Positions 12,001-23,849 of a stretch of DNA of 64,000 nt are shown here, in pieces (positions within the stretch are counted from its first letter, which is position 1; each line of letters begins with the position of its first letter). This DNA comes from Brachionus plicatilis (Eukaryota; Rotifera; Eurotatoria; Ploima; Brachionidae). The position numbers and the translations under genes were made by a program. Under the pieces are notes generated by a model. It was not told the origin of the DNA. It made no database searches and saw only the letters and a program-made list of their open reading frames with translations. The stretch is taken from positions 151,768 through 215,767 of the forward strand of contig QEOQ01000204.1 in the NCBI GenBank assembly GCA_010279815.1. Direction: 5' to 3'.

Positions 12001-12659
12001 GATTAAGTTAGAATTAAATTAAATGAAAATTATGAATTTTAGAATTTATAATTATTTATTTAGTAAAATATCGTTTAATTTATTTATTTCATACTTATCA
12101 TTTTGTAATTTTTTTGAAAATACTTTTATGTTAAAAATACATCAAACACAAACAGAAGAATGTTGAAATTGATTTGAATTAGCTTTAATTTTTTTTATTC
12201 AAATAACCAAAACAAATATTTAGTTAATTTTTAAATTCTAACACAATTGGTTTAATTTATTAATAAATTTGGCTCAAGTTTTTGCTAATGAACTTTTAAT
12301 GAAAAAATTTTTATTGATTAACAAATTTATCATTTTATTTAAATGAAAACAATTTGAATACTGTGCAAATACAACACAAAATTGTAATTTTTTTTGAATC
12401 AAATATTTAATTTTAAAATTTAAATTTTTCATATCTTTAATCTTTAAAAATCCTCAATCTAAAGATTTCTAACTATCGTAGGAGAAATCTTAAGTTTTTT
12501 CAAATTGCTGAAAAACTAATATTATAAATAAATCTATCTATTTAAATTTTAACATAGAGTGGAGTTAATTCATATAATTAATCACTTCAAGTTTTTACAA
12601 AGTTTCTTCAAAAAAATCACTAGCAACAATCATATTTTTAAATTTGAATCATAAAAATA
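12001..12659. other. intergenic, AT-rich
   Basis: 659 bp between TMEM128 and the orphan ORF at 12660. Only AT-rich sequence with homopolymer runs is seen; no repeat or motif stands out. Confidence 0.6.
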
Positions 12660-13058
12660 ATGCTTAGCAATCTAATATTCATCAATACAAATCGATCATT
12701 TTTTGATGGTTTTTTCAACGATCTAATTCAAAAATTGCTGATTATTTTTCTAGCAGCTGTTGGAATGATAAAAGTATACCACTCAACTCATTTGATCCAA
12801 GACTTGTTTAAAAAAATATTAAACCATGATAGAGTAAAAAATATTATTGTAGACGCTGATTTTATGCAAGAGCTCAAATCGATACCAAAATCTAGCAAAA
12901 AATGTCCTAAGACATTAAAACTTCCTCGAAAAAAAAACTTGAGTACTATTAATGAATCTTTGACAGATGATGAAATCACTGATCAACTAGAAAATTTAAA
13001 CTATAGGCCAGGATGCTGTGGTAAATGTTGTGGATCAAGAGATAGAGGACGAATATAG
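12660..13058 (+). CDS. hypothetical small membrane protein
   Basis: An ORF of 132 codons that I do not recognise. It has a hydrophobic segment at about residues 23-40 (LIQKLLIIFLAAVGMIKVYH), a basic middle with several lysine-rich patches, and a C-terminus with paired cysteines (GCCGKCCGS) that could be palmitoylated or bind metal. The codon mix and lack of stops over 400 nt in such AT-rich DNA favour a real gene, but no homology or splice pattern supports it. It lies 659 nt after TMEM128 on the same strand. It could also be the last exon of a longer gene. Confidence 0.4.
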   Translation: MLSNLIFINTNRSFFDGFFNDLIQKLLIIFLAAVGMIKVYHSTHLIQDLFKKILNHDRVKNIIVDADFMQELKSIPKSSKKCPKTLKLPRKKNLSTINESLTDDEITDQLENLNYRPGCCGKCCGSRDRGRI

Positions 13059-15781
13059 TGAAGTTAATTACCATGAAAAACACTAGAAGTTAAAGAAAAT
13101 TATTTTTATTATTAATAATATATTTTCTTTTAATAATAAGAATTATCATATGTAGATTTATTAATTATATATTAAATCAAAAAAATTTTCATTTAAAATT
13201 TTATCTAAAATATCACTTCAAAAAAGTGACTCAAATAAAAGAAATTATTTTTTCATCACTTAATTTATCTTATAGTTAACACAAAAGTAATTAATTTGTT
13301 ACATGATTTATTTTAAAAGAGACACTTTATATAAATTAACTCAAATTCTACTGAAATATGGTAATTTTTTACAAGTTAATCAATATTGAGTTTATTTTTT
13401 CTACCAGATTAAATGAATTTTAGCTCTTCCGAATAAAAAAATAGGAAAATATTTATTCATTTCTGATTCTGCATAGTATTGTCAATTAACAATTATTTTT
13501 TTAAATGACTATATAAAAAAAAAATTTTTTTATTGATTCGAAGTGGTTATTCAAAAATTATATAATATATTATTAACTATTTTTCACTGTTGAAACTAAA
13601 GCCTATCATCAAACTAATTAGTTAGATCAGGATATAAAGGATTATACCATGTTTTATGAGTAAGAGTAGAGGATTTTTGTTTCGAAAGGATTAAGATTTC
13701 ATTGTAGTTTTTGTAGATTCAATTGATGAAATTTATCATTAACTCTTTAGGCTATTTAGAATACTGAAAAAATTAAAATGGAAATTAATTTTAATCATAT
13801 ATTAGTATGATAGTAAAAAATACATATAATTTAAATATGAGAAAATACCATCTATTGAGGGGATTAAAGTATTAAAACGGGACAAAGACCCAATTTATAT
13901 TTAAAATTATTTTAGTTATATTAATCCTTGAATTGCTATGTTTTTTATCAACTTCATTATTAAAAATAATGTTTAATTTAGTATCATAGTAAAATATTAG
14001 AAAACCTCTTCAATATTAGAAAAAAATTATTTCAAAAATTCTCAATTTATTTTATAACAATATAAAGCAGTATCCTTTTATTTTTTCAATTTATTTGAAA
14101 AAATAGTTAAGTTGAAATTATGATATATTTGGAAAAAAAAGGATTATTTAAATTTTATAATGCCATAAAATAATTTAATATTGTGATACACTAATGAACT
14201 AAATCCCTCCTGTTGATTTGATTATATTTAAGAATTTTAAATTATTTTTCTCTAATTTCTTAAATGCCTGAATTTTTAGTTTCATTTTTCATCAAAAATA
14301 GCAACATAGGTAGAAAAAGAAAAAGGCAAATATGGTTATTTTATCCGTATTTATTTGAAGATTCTTAACAACTTTTGATATTTTTAGTAATAAAAATAAA
14401 CTTCTTTAATTAAGCCTACAAAATAGGTTAAATCAATAAATGTATAAGAAAACATGTTATTTCAGCTGAAATTTCTATTCCGAAATATTGTCCAACTTCA
14501 ATTTTACAATTAAATTTCTTAGAATGTTGACTGATAATAAGAATTTTGTGACCGTTCTGGATTGCCTTGGGCTAATGGCTAAATTATTCACAAATACATA
14601 AATTTTTTTAAATAAAATAAATTTCAAAATCTAATACGTTGCTTGTTTTTCACATTTCTTTCAAATTTTAAGAATTATGTTTTTAAAAAAATAGGGGTAA
14701 TTAATAATATTGAATTTTCCAAAATAGAAGAAACTTCTTGTAATTGAGTCTAAAATTTTCAATATTTATTTAAGTTGTTTTTTTTACAAAAAGTTTCTCA
14801 TATAAAAAATTCTTGAATTATTATTCATGTAAAAACATACGTTTATATTGTTTCTAATAAAACAGAAAAGAGAGGTATGCTTCCCATATTTGAGCCACTT
14901 TTTTAAAGTCGAATTCTCGAAAAAAAGAAACTCTTGTATTATCGAACTTTCTTTTATTTAAAGAAATACAGTAGTAGTTTAATATTAATTGAAAACAATT
15001 TTCTTTGATACATTTAACATTTTGCGAAAAATTTTGATTCTAAATGTTAAAAAGTAAAAATCCCAAATTTCTATTTTTATTCAAATTTCAATTTATTTTC
15101 TATATTTTTAAAAAAACAGTCATGAAATATTGATTCTCCGTTATAAAAAACTGACTATTCGATTAAAGAAAATGTTATAAAAAATTTTTTCTATTAATTA
15201 TTATCATTTGATAGAGTGATTCATACTTTTTACAGAATTTCACTTCCTAGATTATAAATGATTTGGAAATTTCTTATTTAAGATTGAAAATATGAATTAA
15301 TAGTATAATAGTATAAACACAAGTTCACTATATACAGTATTGCACAAAAATAAAGTCATGCGCATTTTTTCAAATCAATTAAAGAAAGGTTATTTAATTA
15401 AAATTTAGACTAAAAAATTTTCCAAATAAAAAAACACTTTTGATATTTTAATTATATCCTTAAAATTGATATATTATGTATGATAATGTCATATTGTAAA
15501 AACACATTTTCTAGTTTTAATTGCGGGGCTAGTATTTAGATTTTAAAGTAAAAATTTGGGGAAAAGATTGGAAAAAAATTGAACTTAAAAATTTGGATAT
15601 TAAAAAAATTAAAATGAAATATTTCTCCTATTTTTAAAGTATACAAATTAAGTTCTTCTTTTTGATTTTTTTGGCTCTTCTTTCAAAGCTTTTGAATTTG
15701 GACTATCTGGCGGACGATCCCTTCTTTTTGGTAATTGTTGGTCTTGTTCAAAAGGGAGGAAAGTTTAACATGGGCGAGATG

Positions 15782-16007
15782 CAGAGTTGGTCAAAAGTCA
15801 AACTTTAAAGTCAGAATCGTCAAAAGTCAAAGTCAAAGTCTGACTTTGACTTGAGTCTAAAATAATTTCAAAGTCAAAGTCCAGACTTGACTTCAGAAAA
15901 ATAAAATTTAAAGTCAAAGTCCAGACTTGACTTCAAAATGAAAAAAAATTAAAGTCAAAGTCCAGACTTGACTTTGACTTCATGACTTTGACTTTTGACC
16001 AACTCTG
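15782..16007. mobile_element. hAT-type miniature inverted-repeat element
   Basis: 226 bp bounded by perfect 21-bp inverted termini (left end CAGAGTTGGTCAAAAGTC; right end GACTTTTGACCAACTCTG) and flanked by a perfect 8-bp duplication GCGAGATG at 15774-15781 and 16008-16015. The CAGAG start and the 8-bp duplication are typical of the hAT superfamily. The interior has three near-tandem AAAGTCCAGACTTGACTTC units and no coding capacity. It must rely on a transposase from elsewhere. Confidence 0.9.
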
Positions 16008-16128
16008 GCGAGATGTAACGTGATGCTTGGACTAAAACCTGAGTTTTGGTTTTGGTGCATGCATCTCTTTGCAAGGGTATACGGTAGTTGGGAAAAATTA
16101 AAGTCCAAAAGAGTCCAAAAAATTCCTT

Positions 16129-16168
16129 TAAATGTCAATAAATTTCCTAGGAATTTTATTGACATTTA
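16129..16168. repeat. imperfect palindrome of about 40 bp
   Basis: Arms of about 19 nt (AAATGTCAATAAA and its complement) are centred on CCTAGG at 16146-16151. It lies just right of the hAT-type element. Function unknown. Confidence 0.6.
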
Positions 16169-17340
16169 TTGGATTTCATGGACATTTATTGGAGAAAAAT
16201 TAGTCGAAACAAAGATTACTTTAATTGAAAACTTAAATCGACCCTTTAACAAAAAAGCTAAACATACCTGATGATTATGTAAAAAAAAAATTAATTATAT
16301 AAATGCCAAAAACCGTTCGTGGTTGTTATGATTCGAAAAGTGGCAATTTCAAAAGCTAGAAAAATATACATCAACTGAAAATATTTTTATTTTTTCTTTA
16401 AAAAGATATACCATATTTCTTCAAATAAATTAAAATTAGGTCATCTCAAATGATTTATTTTATTAGAAAATCTTTAACTCCAAAAAAGTGAATCAAATGG
16501 AAGAAATTTATGATTTTTTTTCATCTATTAAAAATAAGAAAATGCAATTTTAACATGATAAATTACTGGCGTATATAATTTTAAATGAAACACATTTTTT
16601 GGACAAACAACTCGAATAAAGAGAAATTTTTGATTCAAATACTGTTTAGATGAATTAAAGTAAATTTTTAAAAATGATTTAAAAAAAAATAAATTTTTCC
16701 AAAAAAATAATGTATGTTAGAAAATAAAAATCAAAATTAAAAAGTTAACTATGTTGAACCCCAAAAAAAAGACAAGTCTAACAAAATATATGAAAAGAAA
16801 TAAAAAACAATATGAATAAAATTTTAATGTTATAAAAGTTGAAAAAAAATATTATCAAATAAAAAAATTAAGTAAAAAGAAAAAAAACGTAAATTCTAAA
16901 TCCAAAAATTTTTTAATCTTTCAAAAAAAAATTTACTCAAAAAGCACTTGTTCATTTCAATAAAAAGTTAAAATGATAAATCTTTAAACATATTGTTAGC
17001 AAGGGCATTTAAAGAGGATGTAAATGTTTTCAGTTCAATTTGGTCTCTAAGTTCTCGAATTTAGATCCAGTCTAAATTTCACCTTGTTTTAATTATTCAA
17101 AAATTTTAAAATAATAAATAGATAATTAAAATAATATTTTTTTCTCTATTTTTTTTTGTGTTATATAAATCCTCTTTATTAAATTTTTTTTCGAAAAATT
17201 ATTTATAAAATATGCTTGAATGCTTTCAAAATGAACTTTAAATAATAAATTAGAAAAAAAAATTTAAAAAAAAATGAAATTGATCTCCCTTAGATTAATT
17301 ATTAAAATTTAAACGAATAAAAAAATTGTTTTAAATTATT

Positions 17341-17925
17341 ATTTATTTAAATTTTTCCATCTGTACAGAGTTAACGCTCCTACAGATAAGAGAATAAAAA
17401 AAATCTGAATTAAAATAAATTGAAAAAAAACTATAACAAATATAAAATCCATAAAATAAAGAAGAAAATTAAAAAAAATTGAATTAAAAGGGTTACAGAT
17501 TACTAGTTTAAACATTTGAGAGTTGAGAAAAATAAAAAGGAAATAGTAAGGTAGAATTTACCCATTGCGATATATCTTGATTATTTGTTTTCCTCCAACA
17601 TTCTGACAATTACTAGAACAGAGCAAATCAGTCCTCTCTACTTAAAAAGGCGTTGGCGTAAGTTTCGAGACTTTTAGCAATTTAAGTTAATTAAAGGACT
17701 TTTGATGTATAATGTTTAAGGGGTTAAAATTCTTCAGGGTAATAATATTAGCTATTTATTTGTTTATCTGAGTAGAGCTATATCTCCATCATATTAAAAA
17801 GATAAAAAAAAGCAAAAAAAAAATTTAAAAAAGGTTTGAATATCGAAAAAAATTGAGAAAAACAAATGTTTATAATAGTGGTTATTATTTGTTTGTTTTA
17901 TCTGTTCCGAGCTAAACTGCATTAA
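17341..17925 (+). repeat. degenerate dispersed motif, three copies
   Basis: Copies near 17341-17390, 17755-17790 and 17884-17925 share the pattern TTATTTGTTTATCTG then AGAGCTAA and GCTCC with substitutions. A fourth copy lies on the minus strand at about 583-625. The resemblance is by eye and partial. Confidence 0.35.
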
Positions 17926-19425
17926 TTTAAAAAATAAAAAAATTAAAAAATAAAATTTAAATTTAAATAAAAGTAAAATGAGTTAAAATATTTCATGAAA
18001 GAAAATTAAAATAGACAAATTGAAAAAACAATTTTTTTTTAATAGTTATTTTTATTTAAAAATTAATTTAAAAAGACTTCGAGCTAACATTCGAAAAGAG
18101 CGCATACTGCACATTCGAAGTAAAGCTCCTTCTGCCCAGTTAAAAAAAAAATAAAAAAAAAAATAATGTTCACTTGTTTATTAAGTAATTTTAAAAGGCT
18201 TGCTCTTTTGCTTCGGTTTAAAAAAAAATTCCTGACAAAGTAAATTATCCTTTGACAAAGTTTAAAAGAAAATCAAAAAAAGAAAGGGTTTTGATATTGA
18301 TGAAATAGGCAACAATAAACTCTAAAAAATATTTTAGAGTAATGACTTGTGTAACATGTTTAAGTATTGAACAGTTAAGGAAATAATGAACAAAAACAAA
18401 GATAGGAATTACACAATGGAGTCAGATTCAACTTCTGAATTTTGAATGACTTGTTAGTTTTTTTTTATTAGTTTCTCAGAACGAGTTTAGACAGTGGAGG
18501 AATAATTATTTTGAAAGAAATTCATTTAATTGCCAAATAAATAAAGAATATTTATGATCTAAAAATATTTATGGACCTGGGTTAAATTGATACCATGTAA
18601 TTTGATATAACAAAAATCTACTGTATAGTCCTCAATTTTGAAAAATCTTCAGTTGTGCAATTTAACGGATGTTTAAACAAAAAATGATTTTTAACACATG
18701 TGTCTCAAAGGTAAAAAGTGAAAAAATAAATAAACAAAAATGCTATTTTGATGATATGTTAATTGGTAGCTCCCTATCTGGATACAATCATGATCGCCTT
18801 AAGAGATAAATCTATTTTTGACTTAAATCTAAAAAAATTCGTTACAAAATATTCCATATTTATCACATACTTGTTAAAAAAATAATTAACAGATAAATTA
18901 TCTACAGGTGTTTTAAACTGTTATGCAAACAAAACATTAAAACTTTTTTTTACTACTAAGTAGTAGTCTTTTCTCAAACGGTACTTTGAGATACTTAAAA
19001 TCTTCACAGTTGACTGAGTTTCTCAATAAGATACGGTTGTAATTAAAAGAGCCGTCCTGAGCGACGTTTTTGGCTGTTAAGCTTGTCAAGTGGATCGATA
19101 GTGTGAACCATAATTAATGTTTATTGTGGCCTCAACAAAAATTTTCTTCTTTTTTGTTGACTTAGTGATTTTTATTCCAAAATCGATGATTCTTAGTTGT
19201 TTTTTTTGATCGGAATATCAGAAATTGTATGACCTTAATTTAAGGATCAATTTTACATTTCTTGATAATAGGCCTAAATTAGAGAAAAAAAATTTTGATT
19301 TAATTGGCTGGCTAAATCACCGCCCACTAGCACAGTTCAAATATTTAAAAATCAATAATCACTGAAAAAAATCAATAAATTGTTTTTAGATAATCACCAT
19401 TGGAATCACTTTTAAAAACAGCAAA

Positions 19426-19809
19426 ATGACAATCCCATTTGTCGATCAAGTCAACAATAATGCACTATGTCCAATTTACAATGCGTTCAAAACTTATCAA
19501 ATTGTCCAAGATAATGACCTGAAGTACAGCACTGAAGTAATCGATGACAACGAAAGAACTCAAGACTACGATCTTGCTATTAGTGAAGCAAAACAGTTAA
19601 TGATATCTGGCATCTCGGAAGGATCAACTAATTATTGTGATAAAGCATTGGAGACAAGCAGTGCTATTCGATTAATCGGAATCACAATTGATCGAAATTA
19701 TTTTTCCAAAAAACATGAGAGCATCAGTGATAAGTCATCAAGTAATTTAGGAAGAAGAATTTTGTCTAGTTTAAATTCAGTTGCAAAATTTATCAATCGC
19801 TTTAATTAA
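19426..19809 (+). CDS. hypothetical protein, 127 codons
   Basis: An intronless ORF that I do not recognise. Its base composition is less AT-rich than its surroundings and its codons look used normally, which favours a real coding region. The protein is hydrophilic with no clear membrane segment or signal peptide; the C-terminal 25 residues (GRRILSSLNSVAKFINRFN) could form an amphipathic helix. A TTGTTTTTAG acceptor-like site lies about 35 nt before the ATG, and AATAAATT follows the stop within about 30 nt, a plausible poly(A) signal. It may be lineage-specific, or a terminal exon of a longer gene whose earlier exons I cannot find. Confidence 0.5.
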   Translation: MTIPFVDQVNNNALCPIYNAFKTYQIVQDNDLKYSTEVIDDNERTQDYDLAISEAKQLMISGISEGSTNYCDKALETSSAIRLIGITIDRNYFSKKHESISDKSSSNLGRRILSSLNSVAKFINRFN

Positions 19810-19970
19810 ATTAATTAAATGATAATACCTAATAAATTATATGCTAAATTTGTAAATTTTAATTCAATGATTTTGTTATATTAAAATTTCCAATAATTTT
19901 AAATAAATTTTAAAAAATTAATATTCGTTTTAATTAAAGTCATTTCAGCTTGTCCCTTATTTTAACAAAT

Positions 19971-21510
19971 AATAATTTGTCCCTTTTCTAGCCTAGCGGA
20001 TTAAAGAAGGTTATTACTAAAACCGGACCACCTATTTTTTACTAAAAAAGGACCTATACTTTAAAGACGAATAAAAAGCCGGACGATAGCCGACTAGATA
20101 CATGAGTAAATTTTATAAGCTTTCACGCAAGACCATAAGCTAAGCTCTAGGACTTTTTTTAAACCTGCAGGAGCCATCTTGGTATTTTTAAGACAAATAA
20201 GACATCAAGATTTTTTTTTCATTTTATTTATAATTTCATGTGATTAAAATTTTTTCTTTAAAAAAATAATTGTAATTTTAAAATCTTATTATACGACTAA
20301 CGATATTGGGGGCTGTGAAGTTCATTTCAATTCGATCGTTTCAATTCAGAAAAAGGACTATGCAGAATCTTTAGGAGTTTTCGCCTACCATTGATAACAT
20401 GTTTAGAAAATTTGGATTCTAGCAAATTAAGTGAGGAGAATTTTATGATTTAATTTACAAAACATTCGGAGTATGTTATCGTATATTTTTGAGAGCTTAA
20501 AATAAAAAATTAAATTAAAAAAGTCAATGTTGGGTTTTTTTAATTTTTATTAAAAAAAATTGAATTAAAAATTACATAAAGTAAAAAAAATTATTTTAAA
20601 TAAAAGATTTTTTTTTCAATATTATTTTTTTTTTAATTTCAAATTTATTTGAGATTTAGTTATAAACAATTTTTTTTCAAAAAAGGTGTTTTACATAATT
20701 CAAGATCATAATTTAGTGGACATAAGCAAAATATTGCAATAAAATGTGTTCTCGGACAAATCTTGATAAAAAACCTTTAAAAAGAGCTATAATTTATTAT
20801 TTTAAGTCTTCATCTTCATAACTGAAATTTTAGGCCAAATTTCAATGGAGATCCGGCACCGTCCTTTAAAAAATTCATGAAAAAATGGCCGGAAAATTAA
20901 AAAAAGCATTAATGAAAAAAATGTTTCAGCAAACTATAATTTACAAAAATAATCATTTTTAATAATTAAAAAAAAAACTATTTAATCAACAAAAGATTAT
21001 ATTATATTTTAAAATTTAATTTTAAATAAATGTATTTAATTTTTTTTTTTTTATTTTTTGTATTTAAAGGCCGATGCAGGCCGAATGGTAAGTCATAGAG
21101 CTTAGCTTATGGTCTTGCATGAAAGCTTATAAAATTTACTACAAGTATCAAGTCGGCTATCGTCCGGCTTTTTATTCGTCTTTAAAGTATAGGTCCTTTT
21201 TTTAGTAAAAATAAGTGGTCCGGGTTTTAGTAATAACCTTAAAGAAGAGGTGTTTATCTCTTTTTCTAGTACATTTCCGATCTGACACATATGTTTCTGC
21301 ATCAGTAAGCCCATCTTTACCGTAATTATTACCCAGTCGAAACTGGCTCCCTTTTTTTTAATGAAAGCGGTTTAAACACGTACCCGGGATTGCAGAAATT
21401 TTAATAAAATTTTTTCTCTCTTAGGGGGATTCAAACCTTCGATTGTCTGCTTGTATGACTAACACGCAAATCATTCGGCTCATTACTATGCTCTTGGCCA
21501 CAATCGAACC
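19971..21510 (-). repeat. SINE-like repeat (copy 2), interrupted
   Basis: The minus strand reads, 5' to 3', from a pol III A-box-like TGGCCAAGAGC (21490-21500) and a B-box-like GGTTTGAATCC (21427-21437) to a tail ending GGGACAAATT (about 19973). The tail aligns with copy 1 at 9697-9762 once the insertion 20009-21238 is removed. The internal promoter boxes suggest a tRNA-derived SINE; the tRNA fold is poor, so it is not called a tRNA gene. Confidence 0.5.
20009..21238. mobile_element. 1.2 kb foldback DNA transposon, non-autonomous
   Basis: The ends are inverted repeats of about 150 bp, left arm 20009-20160 and right arm 21085-21238, starting GGTTATTACTAAAACC and very nearly identical over their length (both include AAAGACGAATAAAAAGCCGG). 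The direct repeat TTAAAGAA flanks it at 20001-20008 and 21239-21246; the next base also matches, so the duplication may be 8 or 9 bp. The 0.9 kb interior is AT-rich without an ORF. Long termini with 8-9 bp duplications suggest a Mutator-like or Merlin/hAT-like source, not resolvable without a transposase. Confidence 0.88.
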
Positions 21511-21883
21511 TAGTTTGATAAAAAGAGATTAAATTAACATCAGAAATACAATATAGTAAAAAAATCACTTCAAAACTGAGCGTGAGATATGTAGCTGAAG
21601 GACTGGGTCATTCTGTTCCATTGGTTGTGAAGCTGGTTGATGAATATAAAGCGGGTTTTGAATCAAGATACATCGAATACACGACTTCATTGTGTAATTG
21701 CTATCTTACTATTTCTTCTTTCTTTTTTGAACGGTTCTATATTTAAACATTTTGAACCTGTCATTACTTACAATTTAAATATTTCAATTGTGTTTTATAC
21801 TATATTTTAAATTATTTTACTTTTGTTTGAATATGAGCTACGAAGTATAATAAATTATTACTCAAATTTTTATTTAAAAAAGT

Positions 21884-22424
21884 GCCAAATTGAAGTTTGA
21901 GATCAAGATCCAAAGATTAAAATATAAATTGTAATATTTTTTTTAATAATAGAGAAAAAATAAATTTTTTCAAAAGCTTTTTTACTAGACATGTCATGTC
22001 AAGTTTATTTTCATATTTATAATTCTAAAATGTCCCTTTTTATTGAACTTTAATAGGTTTAAATATTTTAATTGATTTTAATGAAAACTTACTTTTAAAG
22101 ACAAAAAATTCACTGTTTTTAAATTTAAAATGTATTAAAGTAGAAAAATGAAATTATTTCAATATGAATGAATGGATTTAAAAGTTATAAATTTGAATTT
22201 GTGAATCAACTTAGCCTGAATTATTTATTGATTGTTTTTGTTAAATAAATTAGAGATCAATCATTTTGATGCTAATTTGATAATGAACCATCATTAGACA
22301 TAACATTTCTAGTAATGTTTAGTATTTATTTCTTAAAAATTATTAAAATCATTAGATTAATTAAGTTTTAAAATTTTAAATGGTAATTTTGATTTTAAAA
22401 TTTGATCTGACACTTCAATTTGCC
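21884..22424. mobile_element. miniature element related to 47975-48142
   Basis: The left end GCCAAATTGAAGTTTGAGATCA and the right end complementary to GGCAAATTGAAGTGTCAGATCA form inverted termini of about 25 bp with few mismatches. The same termini bound the element at 47975. About 540 bp, no coding capacity. Confidence 0.55.
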
Positions 22425-22496
22425 AAAAATGTTTTTAATTTCTAATCTTTAAATAATAAAAATCAAAATAAATTTTACTTAATGACGCATGAATAT

Positions 22497-23044
22497 TTAA
22501 ATCACATTTCTTGCGCGACCTGGTCTTCTTTTTACATCAATTAGAGGTATTTTTTGCAATTCTTCATCTTGCCTTGAAAAATTTCTTGCTCGTGGTGTAC
22601 ACGATTCAGTCGGTTTTGTGAATTTTAAAAAAAGTTAAATAACTTTTTTTCTAAAAGTTTAAAATTAATTCTGTGAATGCAGAATAATGCAACATTCAAA
22701 GTTGCATCAACTGTAGAAGTCTGCTAATGATGTGCAAAATCTCAGAAAAATGCACTACACTCGATTATATTGAAATTTAATTTCTGCAGAAATCTGCAAA
22801 TTTAGCAGACCTTGATATTTGATGCAACTTTGAATGTTGCACTATGTTGCATTTACAGAATTAAGTTTAAACCTTTTGAAAAAAAGTTATTCAATTTTTT
22901 TACATTTTTTTCTGTTCTTTTTATAATTTTGTACTGAATTTCACAAAACTATTCAGTCTCATGTACTTGATCTATCAAACCATTAACCACCTTTTTTAAT
23001 GTCGCCAGCAAAGCATTTTCGTATTCAAGTTCTGGATTTTTCAT
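22497..23044 (-). pseudogene. small ORF split by a miniature element
   Basis: On the minus strand an ORF starts at 23044-23042 (MKNPELEYENALLATLKK...) and runs in frame for about 31 codons to 22951. After the inserted element 22612-22950 the same frame resumes past one copy of the 8-bp duplication and runs to a stop at 22497, ending in an Arg-rich tail with RRPGRARN. Without the insert and one duplication copy the reading frame is open across the junction. The product is unknown; a similar Arg/Gly-rich tail occurs at about 29896-29989. It could be a remnant of a transposon or host protein. Confidence 0.55.
22612..22950. mobile_element. 339-bp miniature inverted-repeat element
   Basis: Termini GTTTTGTGAA and TTCACAAAAC are inverted, and a second pair of inverted segments lies inside (GCAACATTCAAAGTTGCATCAA near 22690 and its complement near 22830). 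Flanking direct repeats ATTCAGTC lie at 22604-22611 and 22951-22958. A half copy is at about 29765-29895. The 8-bp duplication suggests a hAT-like or similar transposase source. Confidence 0.8.
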
Positions 23045-23849
23045 TTTTAGAATATTAAATATAAGAATACTGTTATGAAAAATTGTTTTAATTTATTTTC
23101 AGATAATTTAATTGAAGAAAGACTTAGTCTTAAATTTTAGATGAAAAAATTTATTTAAAAAAAGTCACAACATGCGCTATGTTTCCCTTTTTAACCTAAA
23201 ATAAAATCTCAAATATTGTCTGATTAAATAAAACCAAATCAAATATGGTCCTATTGATCTTTTATTTTTTCCTTTTTTGCAGAAAAATATATTTAGGACT
23301 TTTTGGATGGAGTCAAATGTGTCAGTCAATTTAAAATATTTACCGTATTTCACAAAATAGAATTAACCACAAATAGAAGAAATCTGTGTCTCGTTTAAAA
23401 GAATATTCGCCAGTCATTTATGATGAAAAAAATGAATTTTATTTTTGCTAATACAATAAGAAAAAAATTGGATAAATTTGTTCTATTTGATTCACTCAAG
23501 TGAAAAATTTTTCAATAAAAGAAACCCTTTGATGACCGAACTTCTTTATTTTTTCTAATTCACCTAAGTATTTATTCATCTTACTTCCTAAGTTTCCATT
23601 TTTCTTATAAATAAAAAATGTTACTTCTTCTATTTGATTAAATACGGTAAATTTTTTAAAACTGTTCTGAAAGCTCGGTCATCAAAGGATTTCTTTTTTT
23701 CGAAAATTTTTCACTCCAAAATTGTGACTCAAATAAAACTCTTTTTGGCATAGATTTAATCAATTTTTTTACATACTCAGTCGGAATCTTTAACCATTCT
23801 TTGTGTAAAACCTCTTTTAAATGCTCAAAAGAGGTTACTTAGTGTCTAC

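Larger units (their letters stand above)
13059..19425. other. gene-poor AT-rich stretch with transposon remnants
   Basis: No convincing gene was found in 6.4 kb. It holds the intact hAT-type element (15782-16007), a palindrome (16129-16168), sites with a shared GTGACTCAAATA-type motif like Tc1/mariner ends (near 13213, 14890 and 16475), and a degenerate motif repeated at 17341, 17755 and 17884. Remaining sequence is AT-rich with homopolymers. Confidence 0.6.

Noticed and set aside
15980..16271. short ORFs on both strands beside the hAT-type element
   Set aside because: They arise from a palindrome and repeat sequence and resemble no protein.
21424..21510. tRNA gene on the minus strand
   Set aside because: A- and B-box-like sequences are present, but the T stem and anticodon arm do not pair properly and the spacing is long; better explained as the head of a SINE-like repeat.
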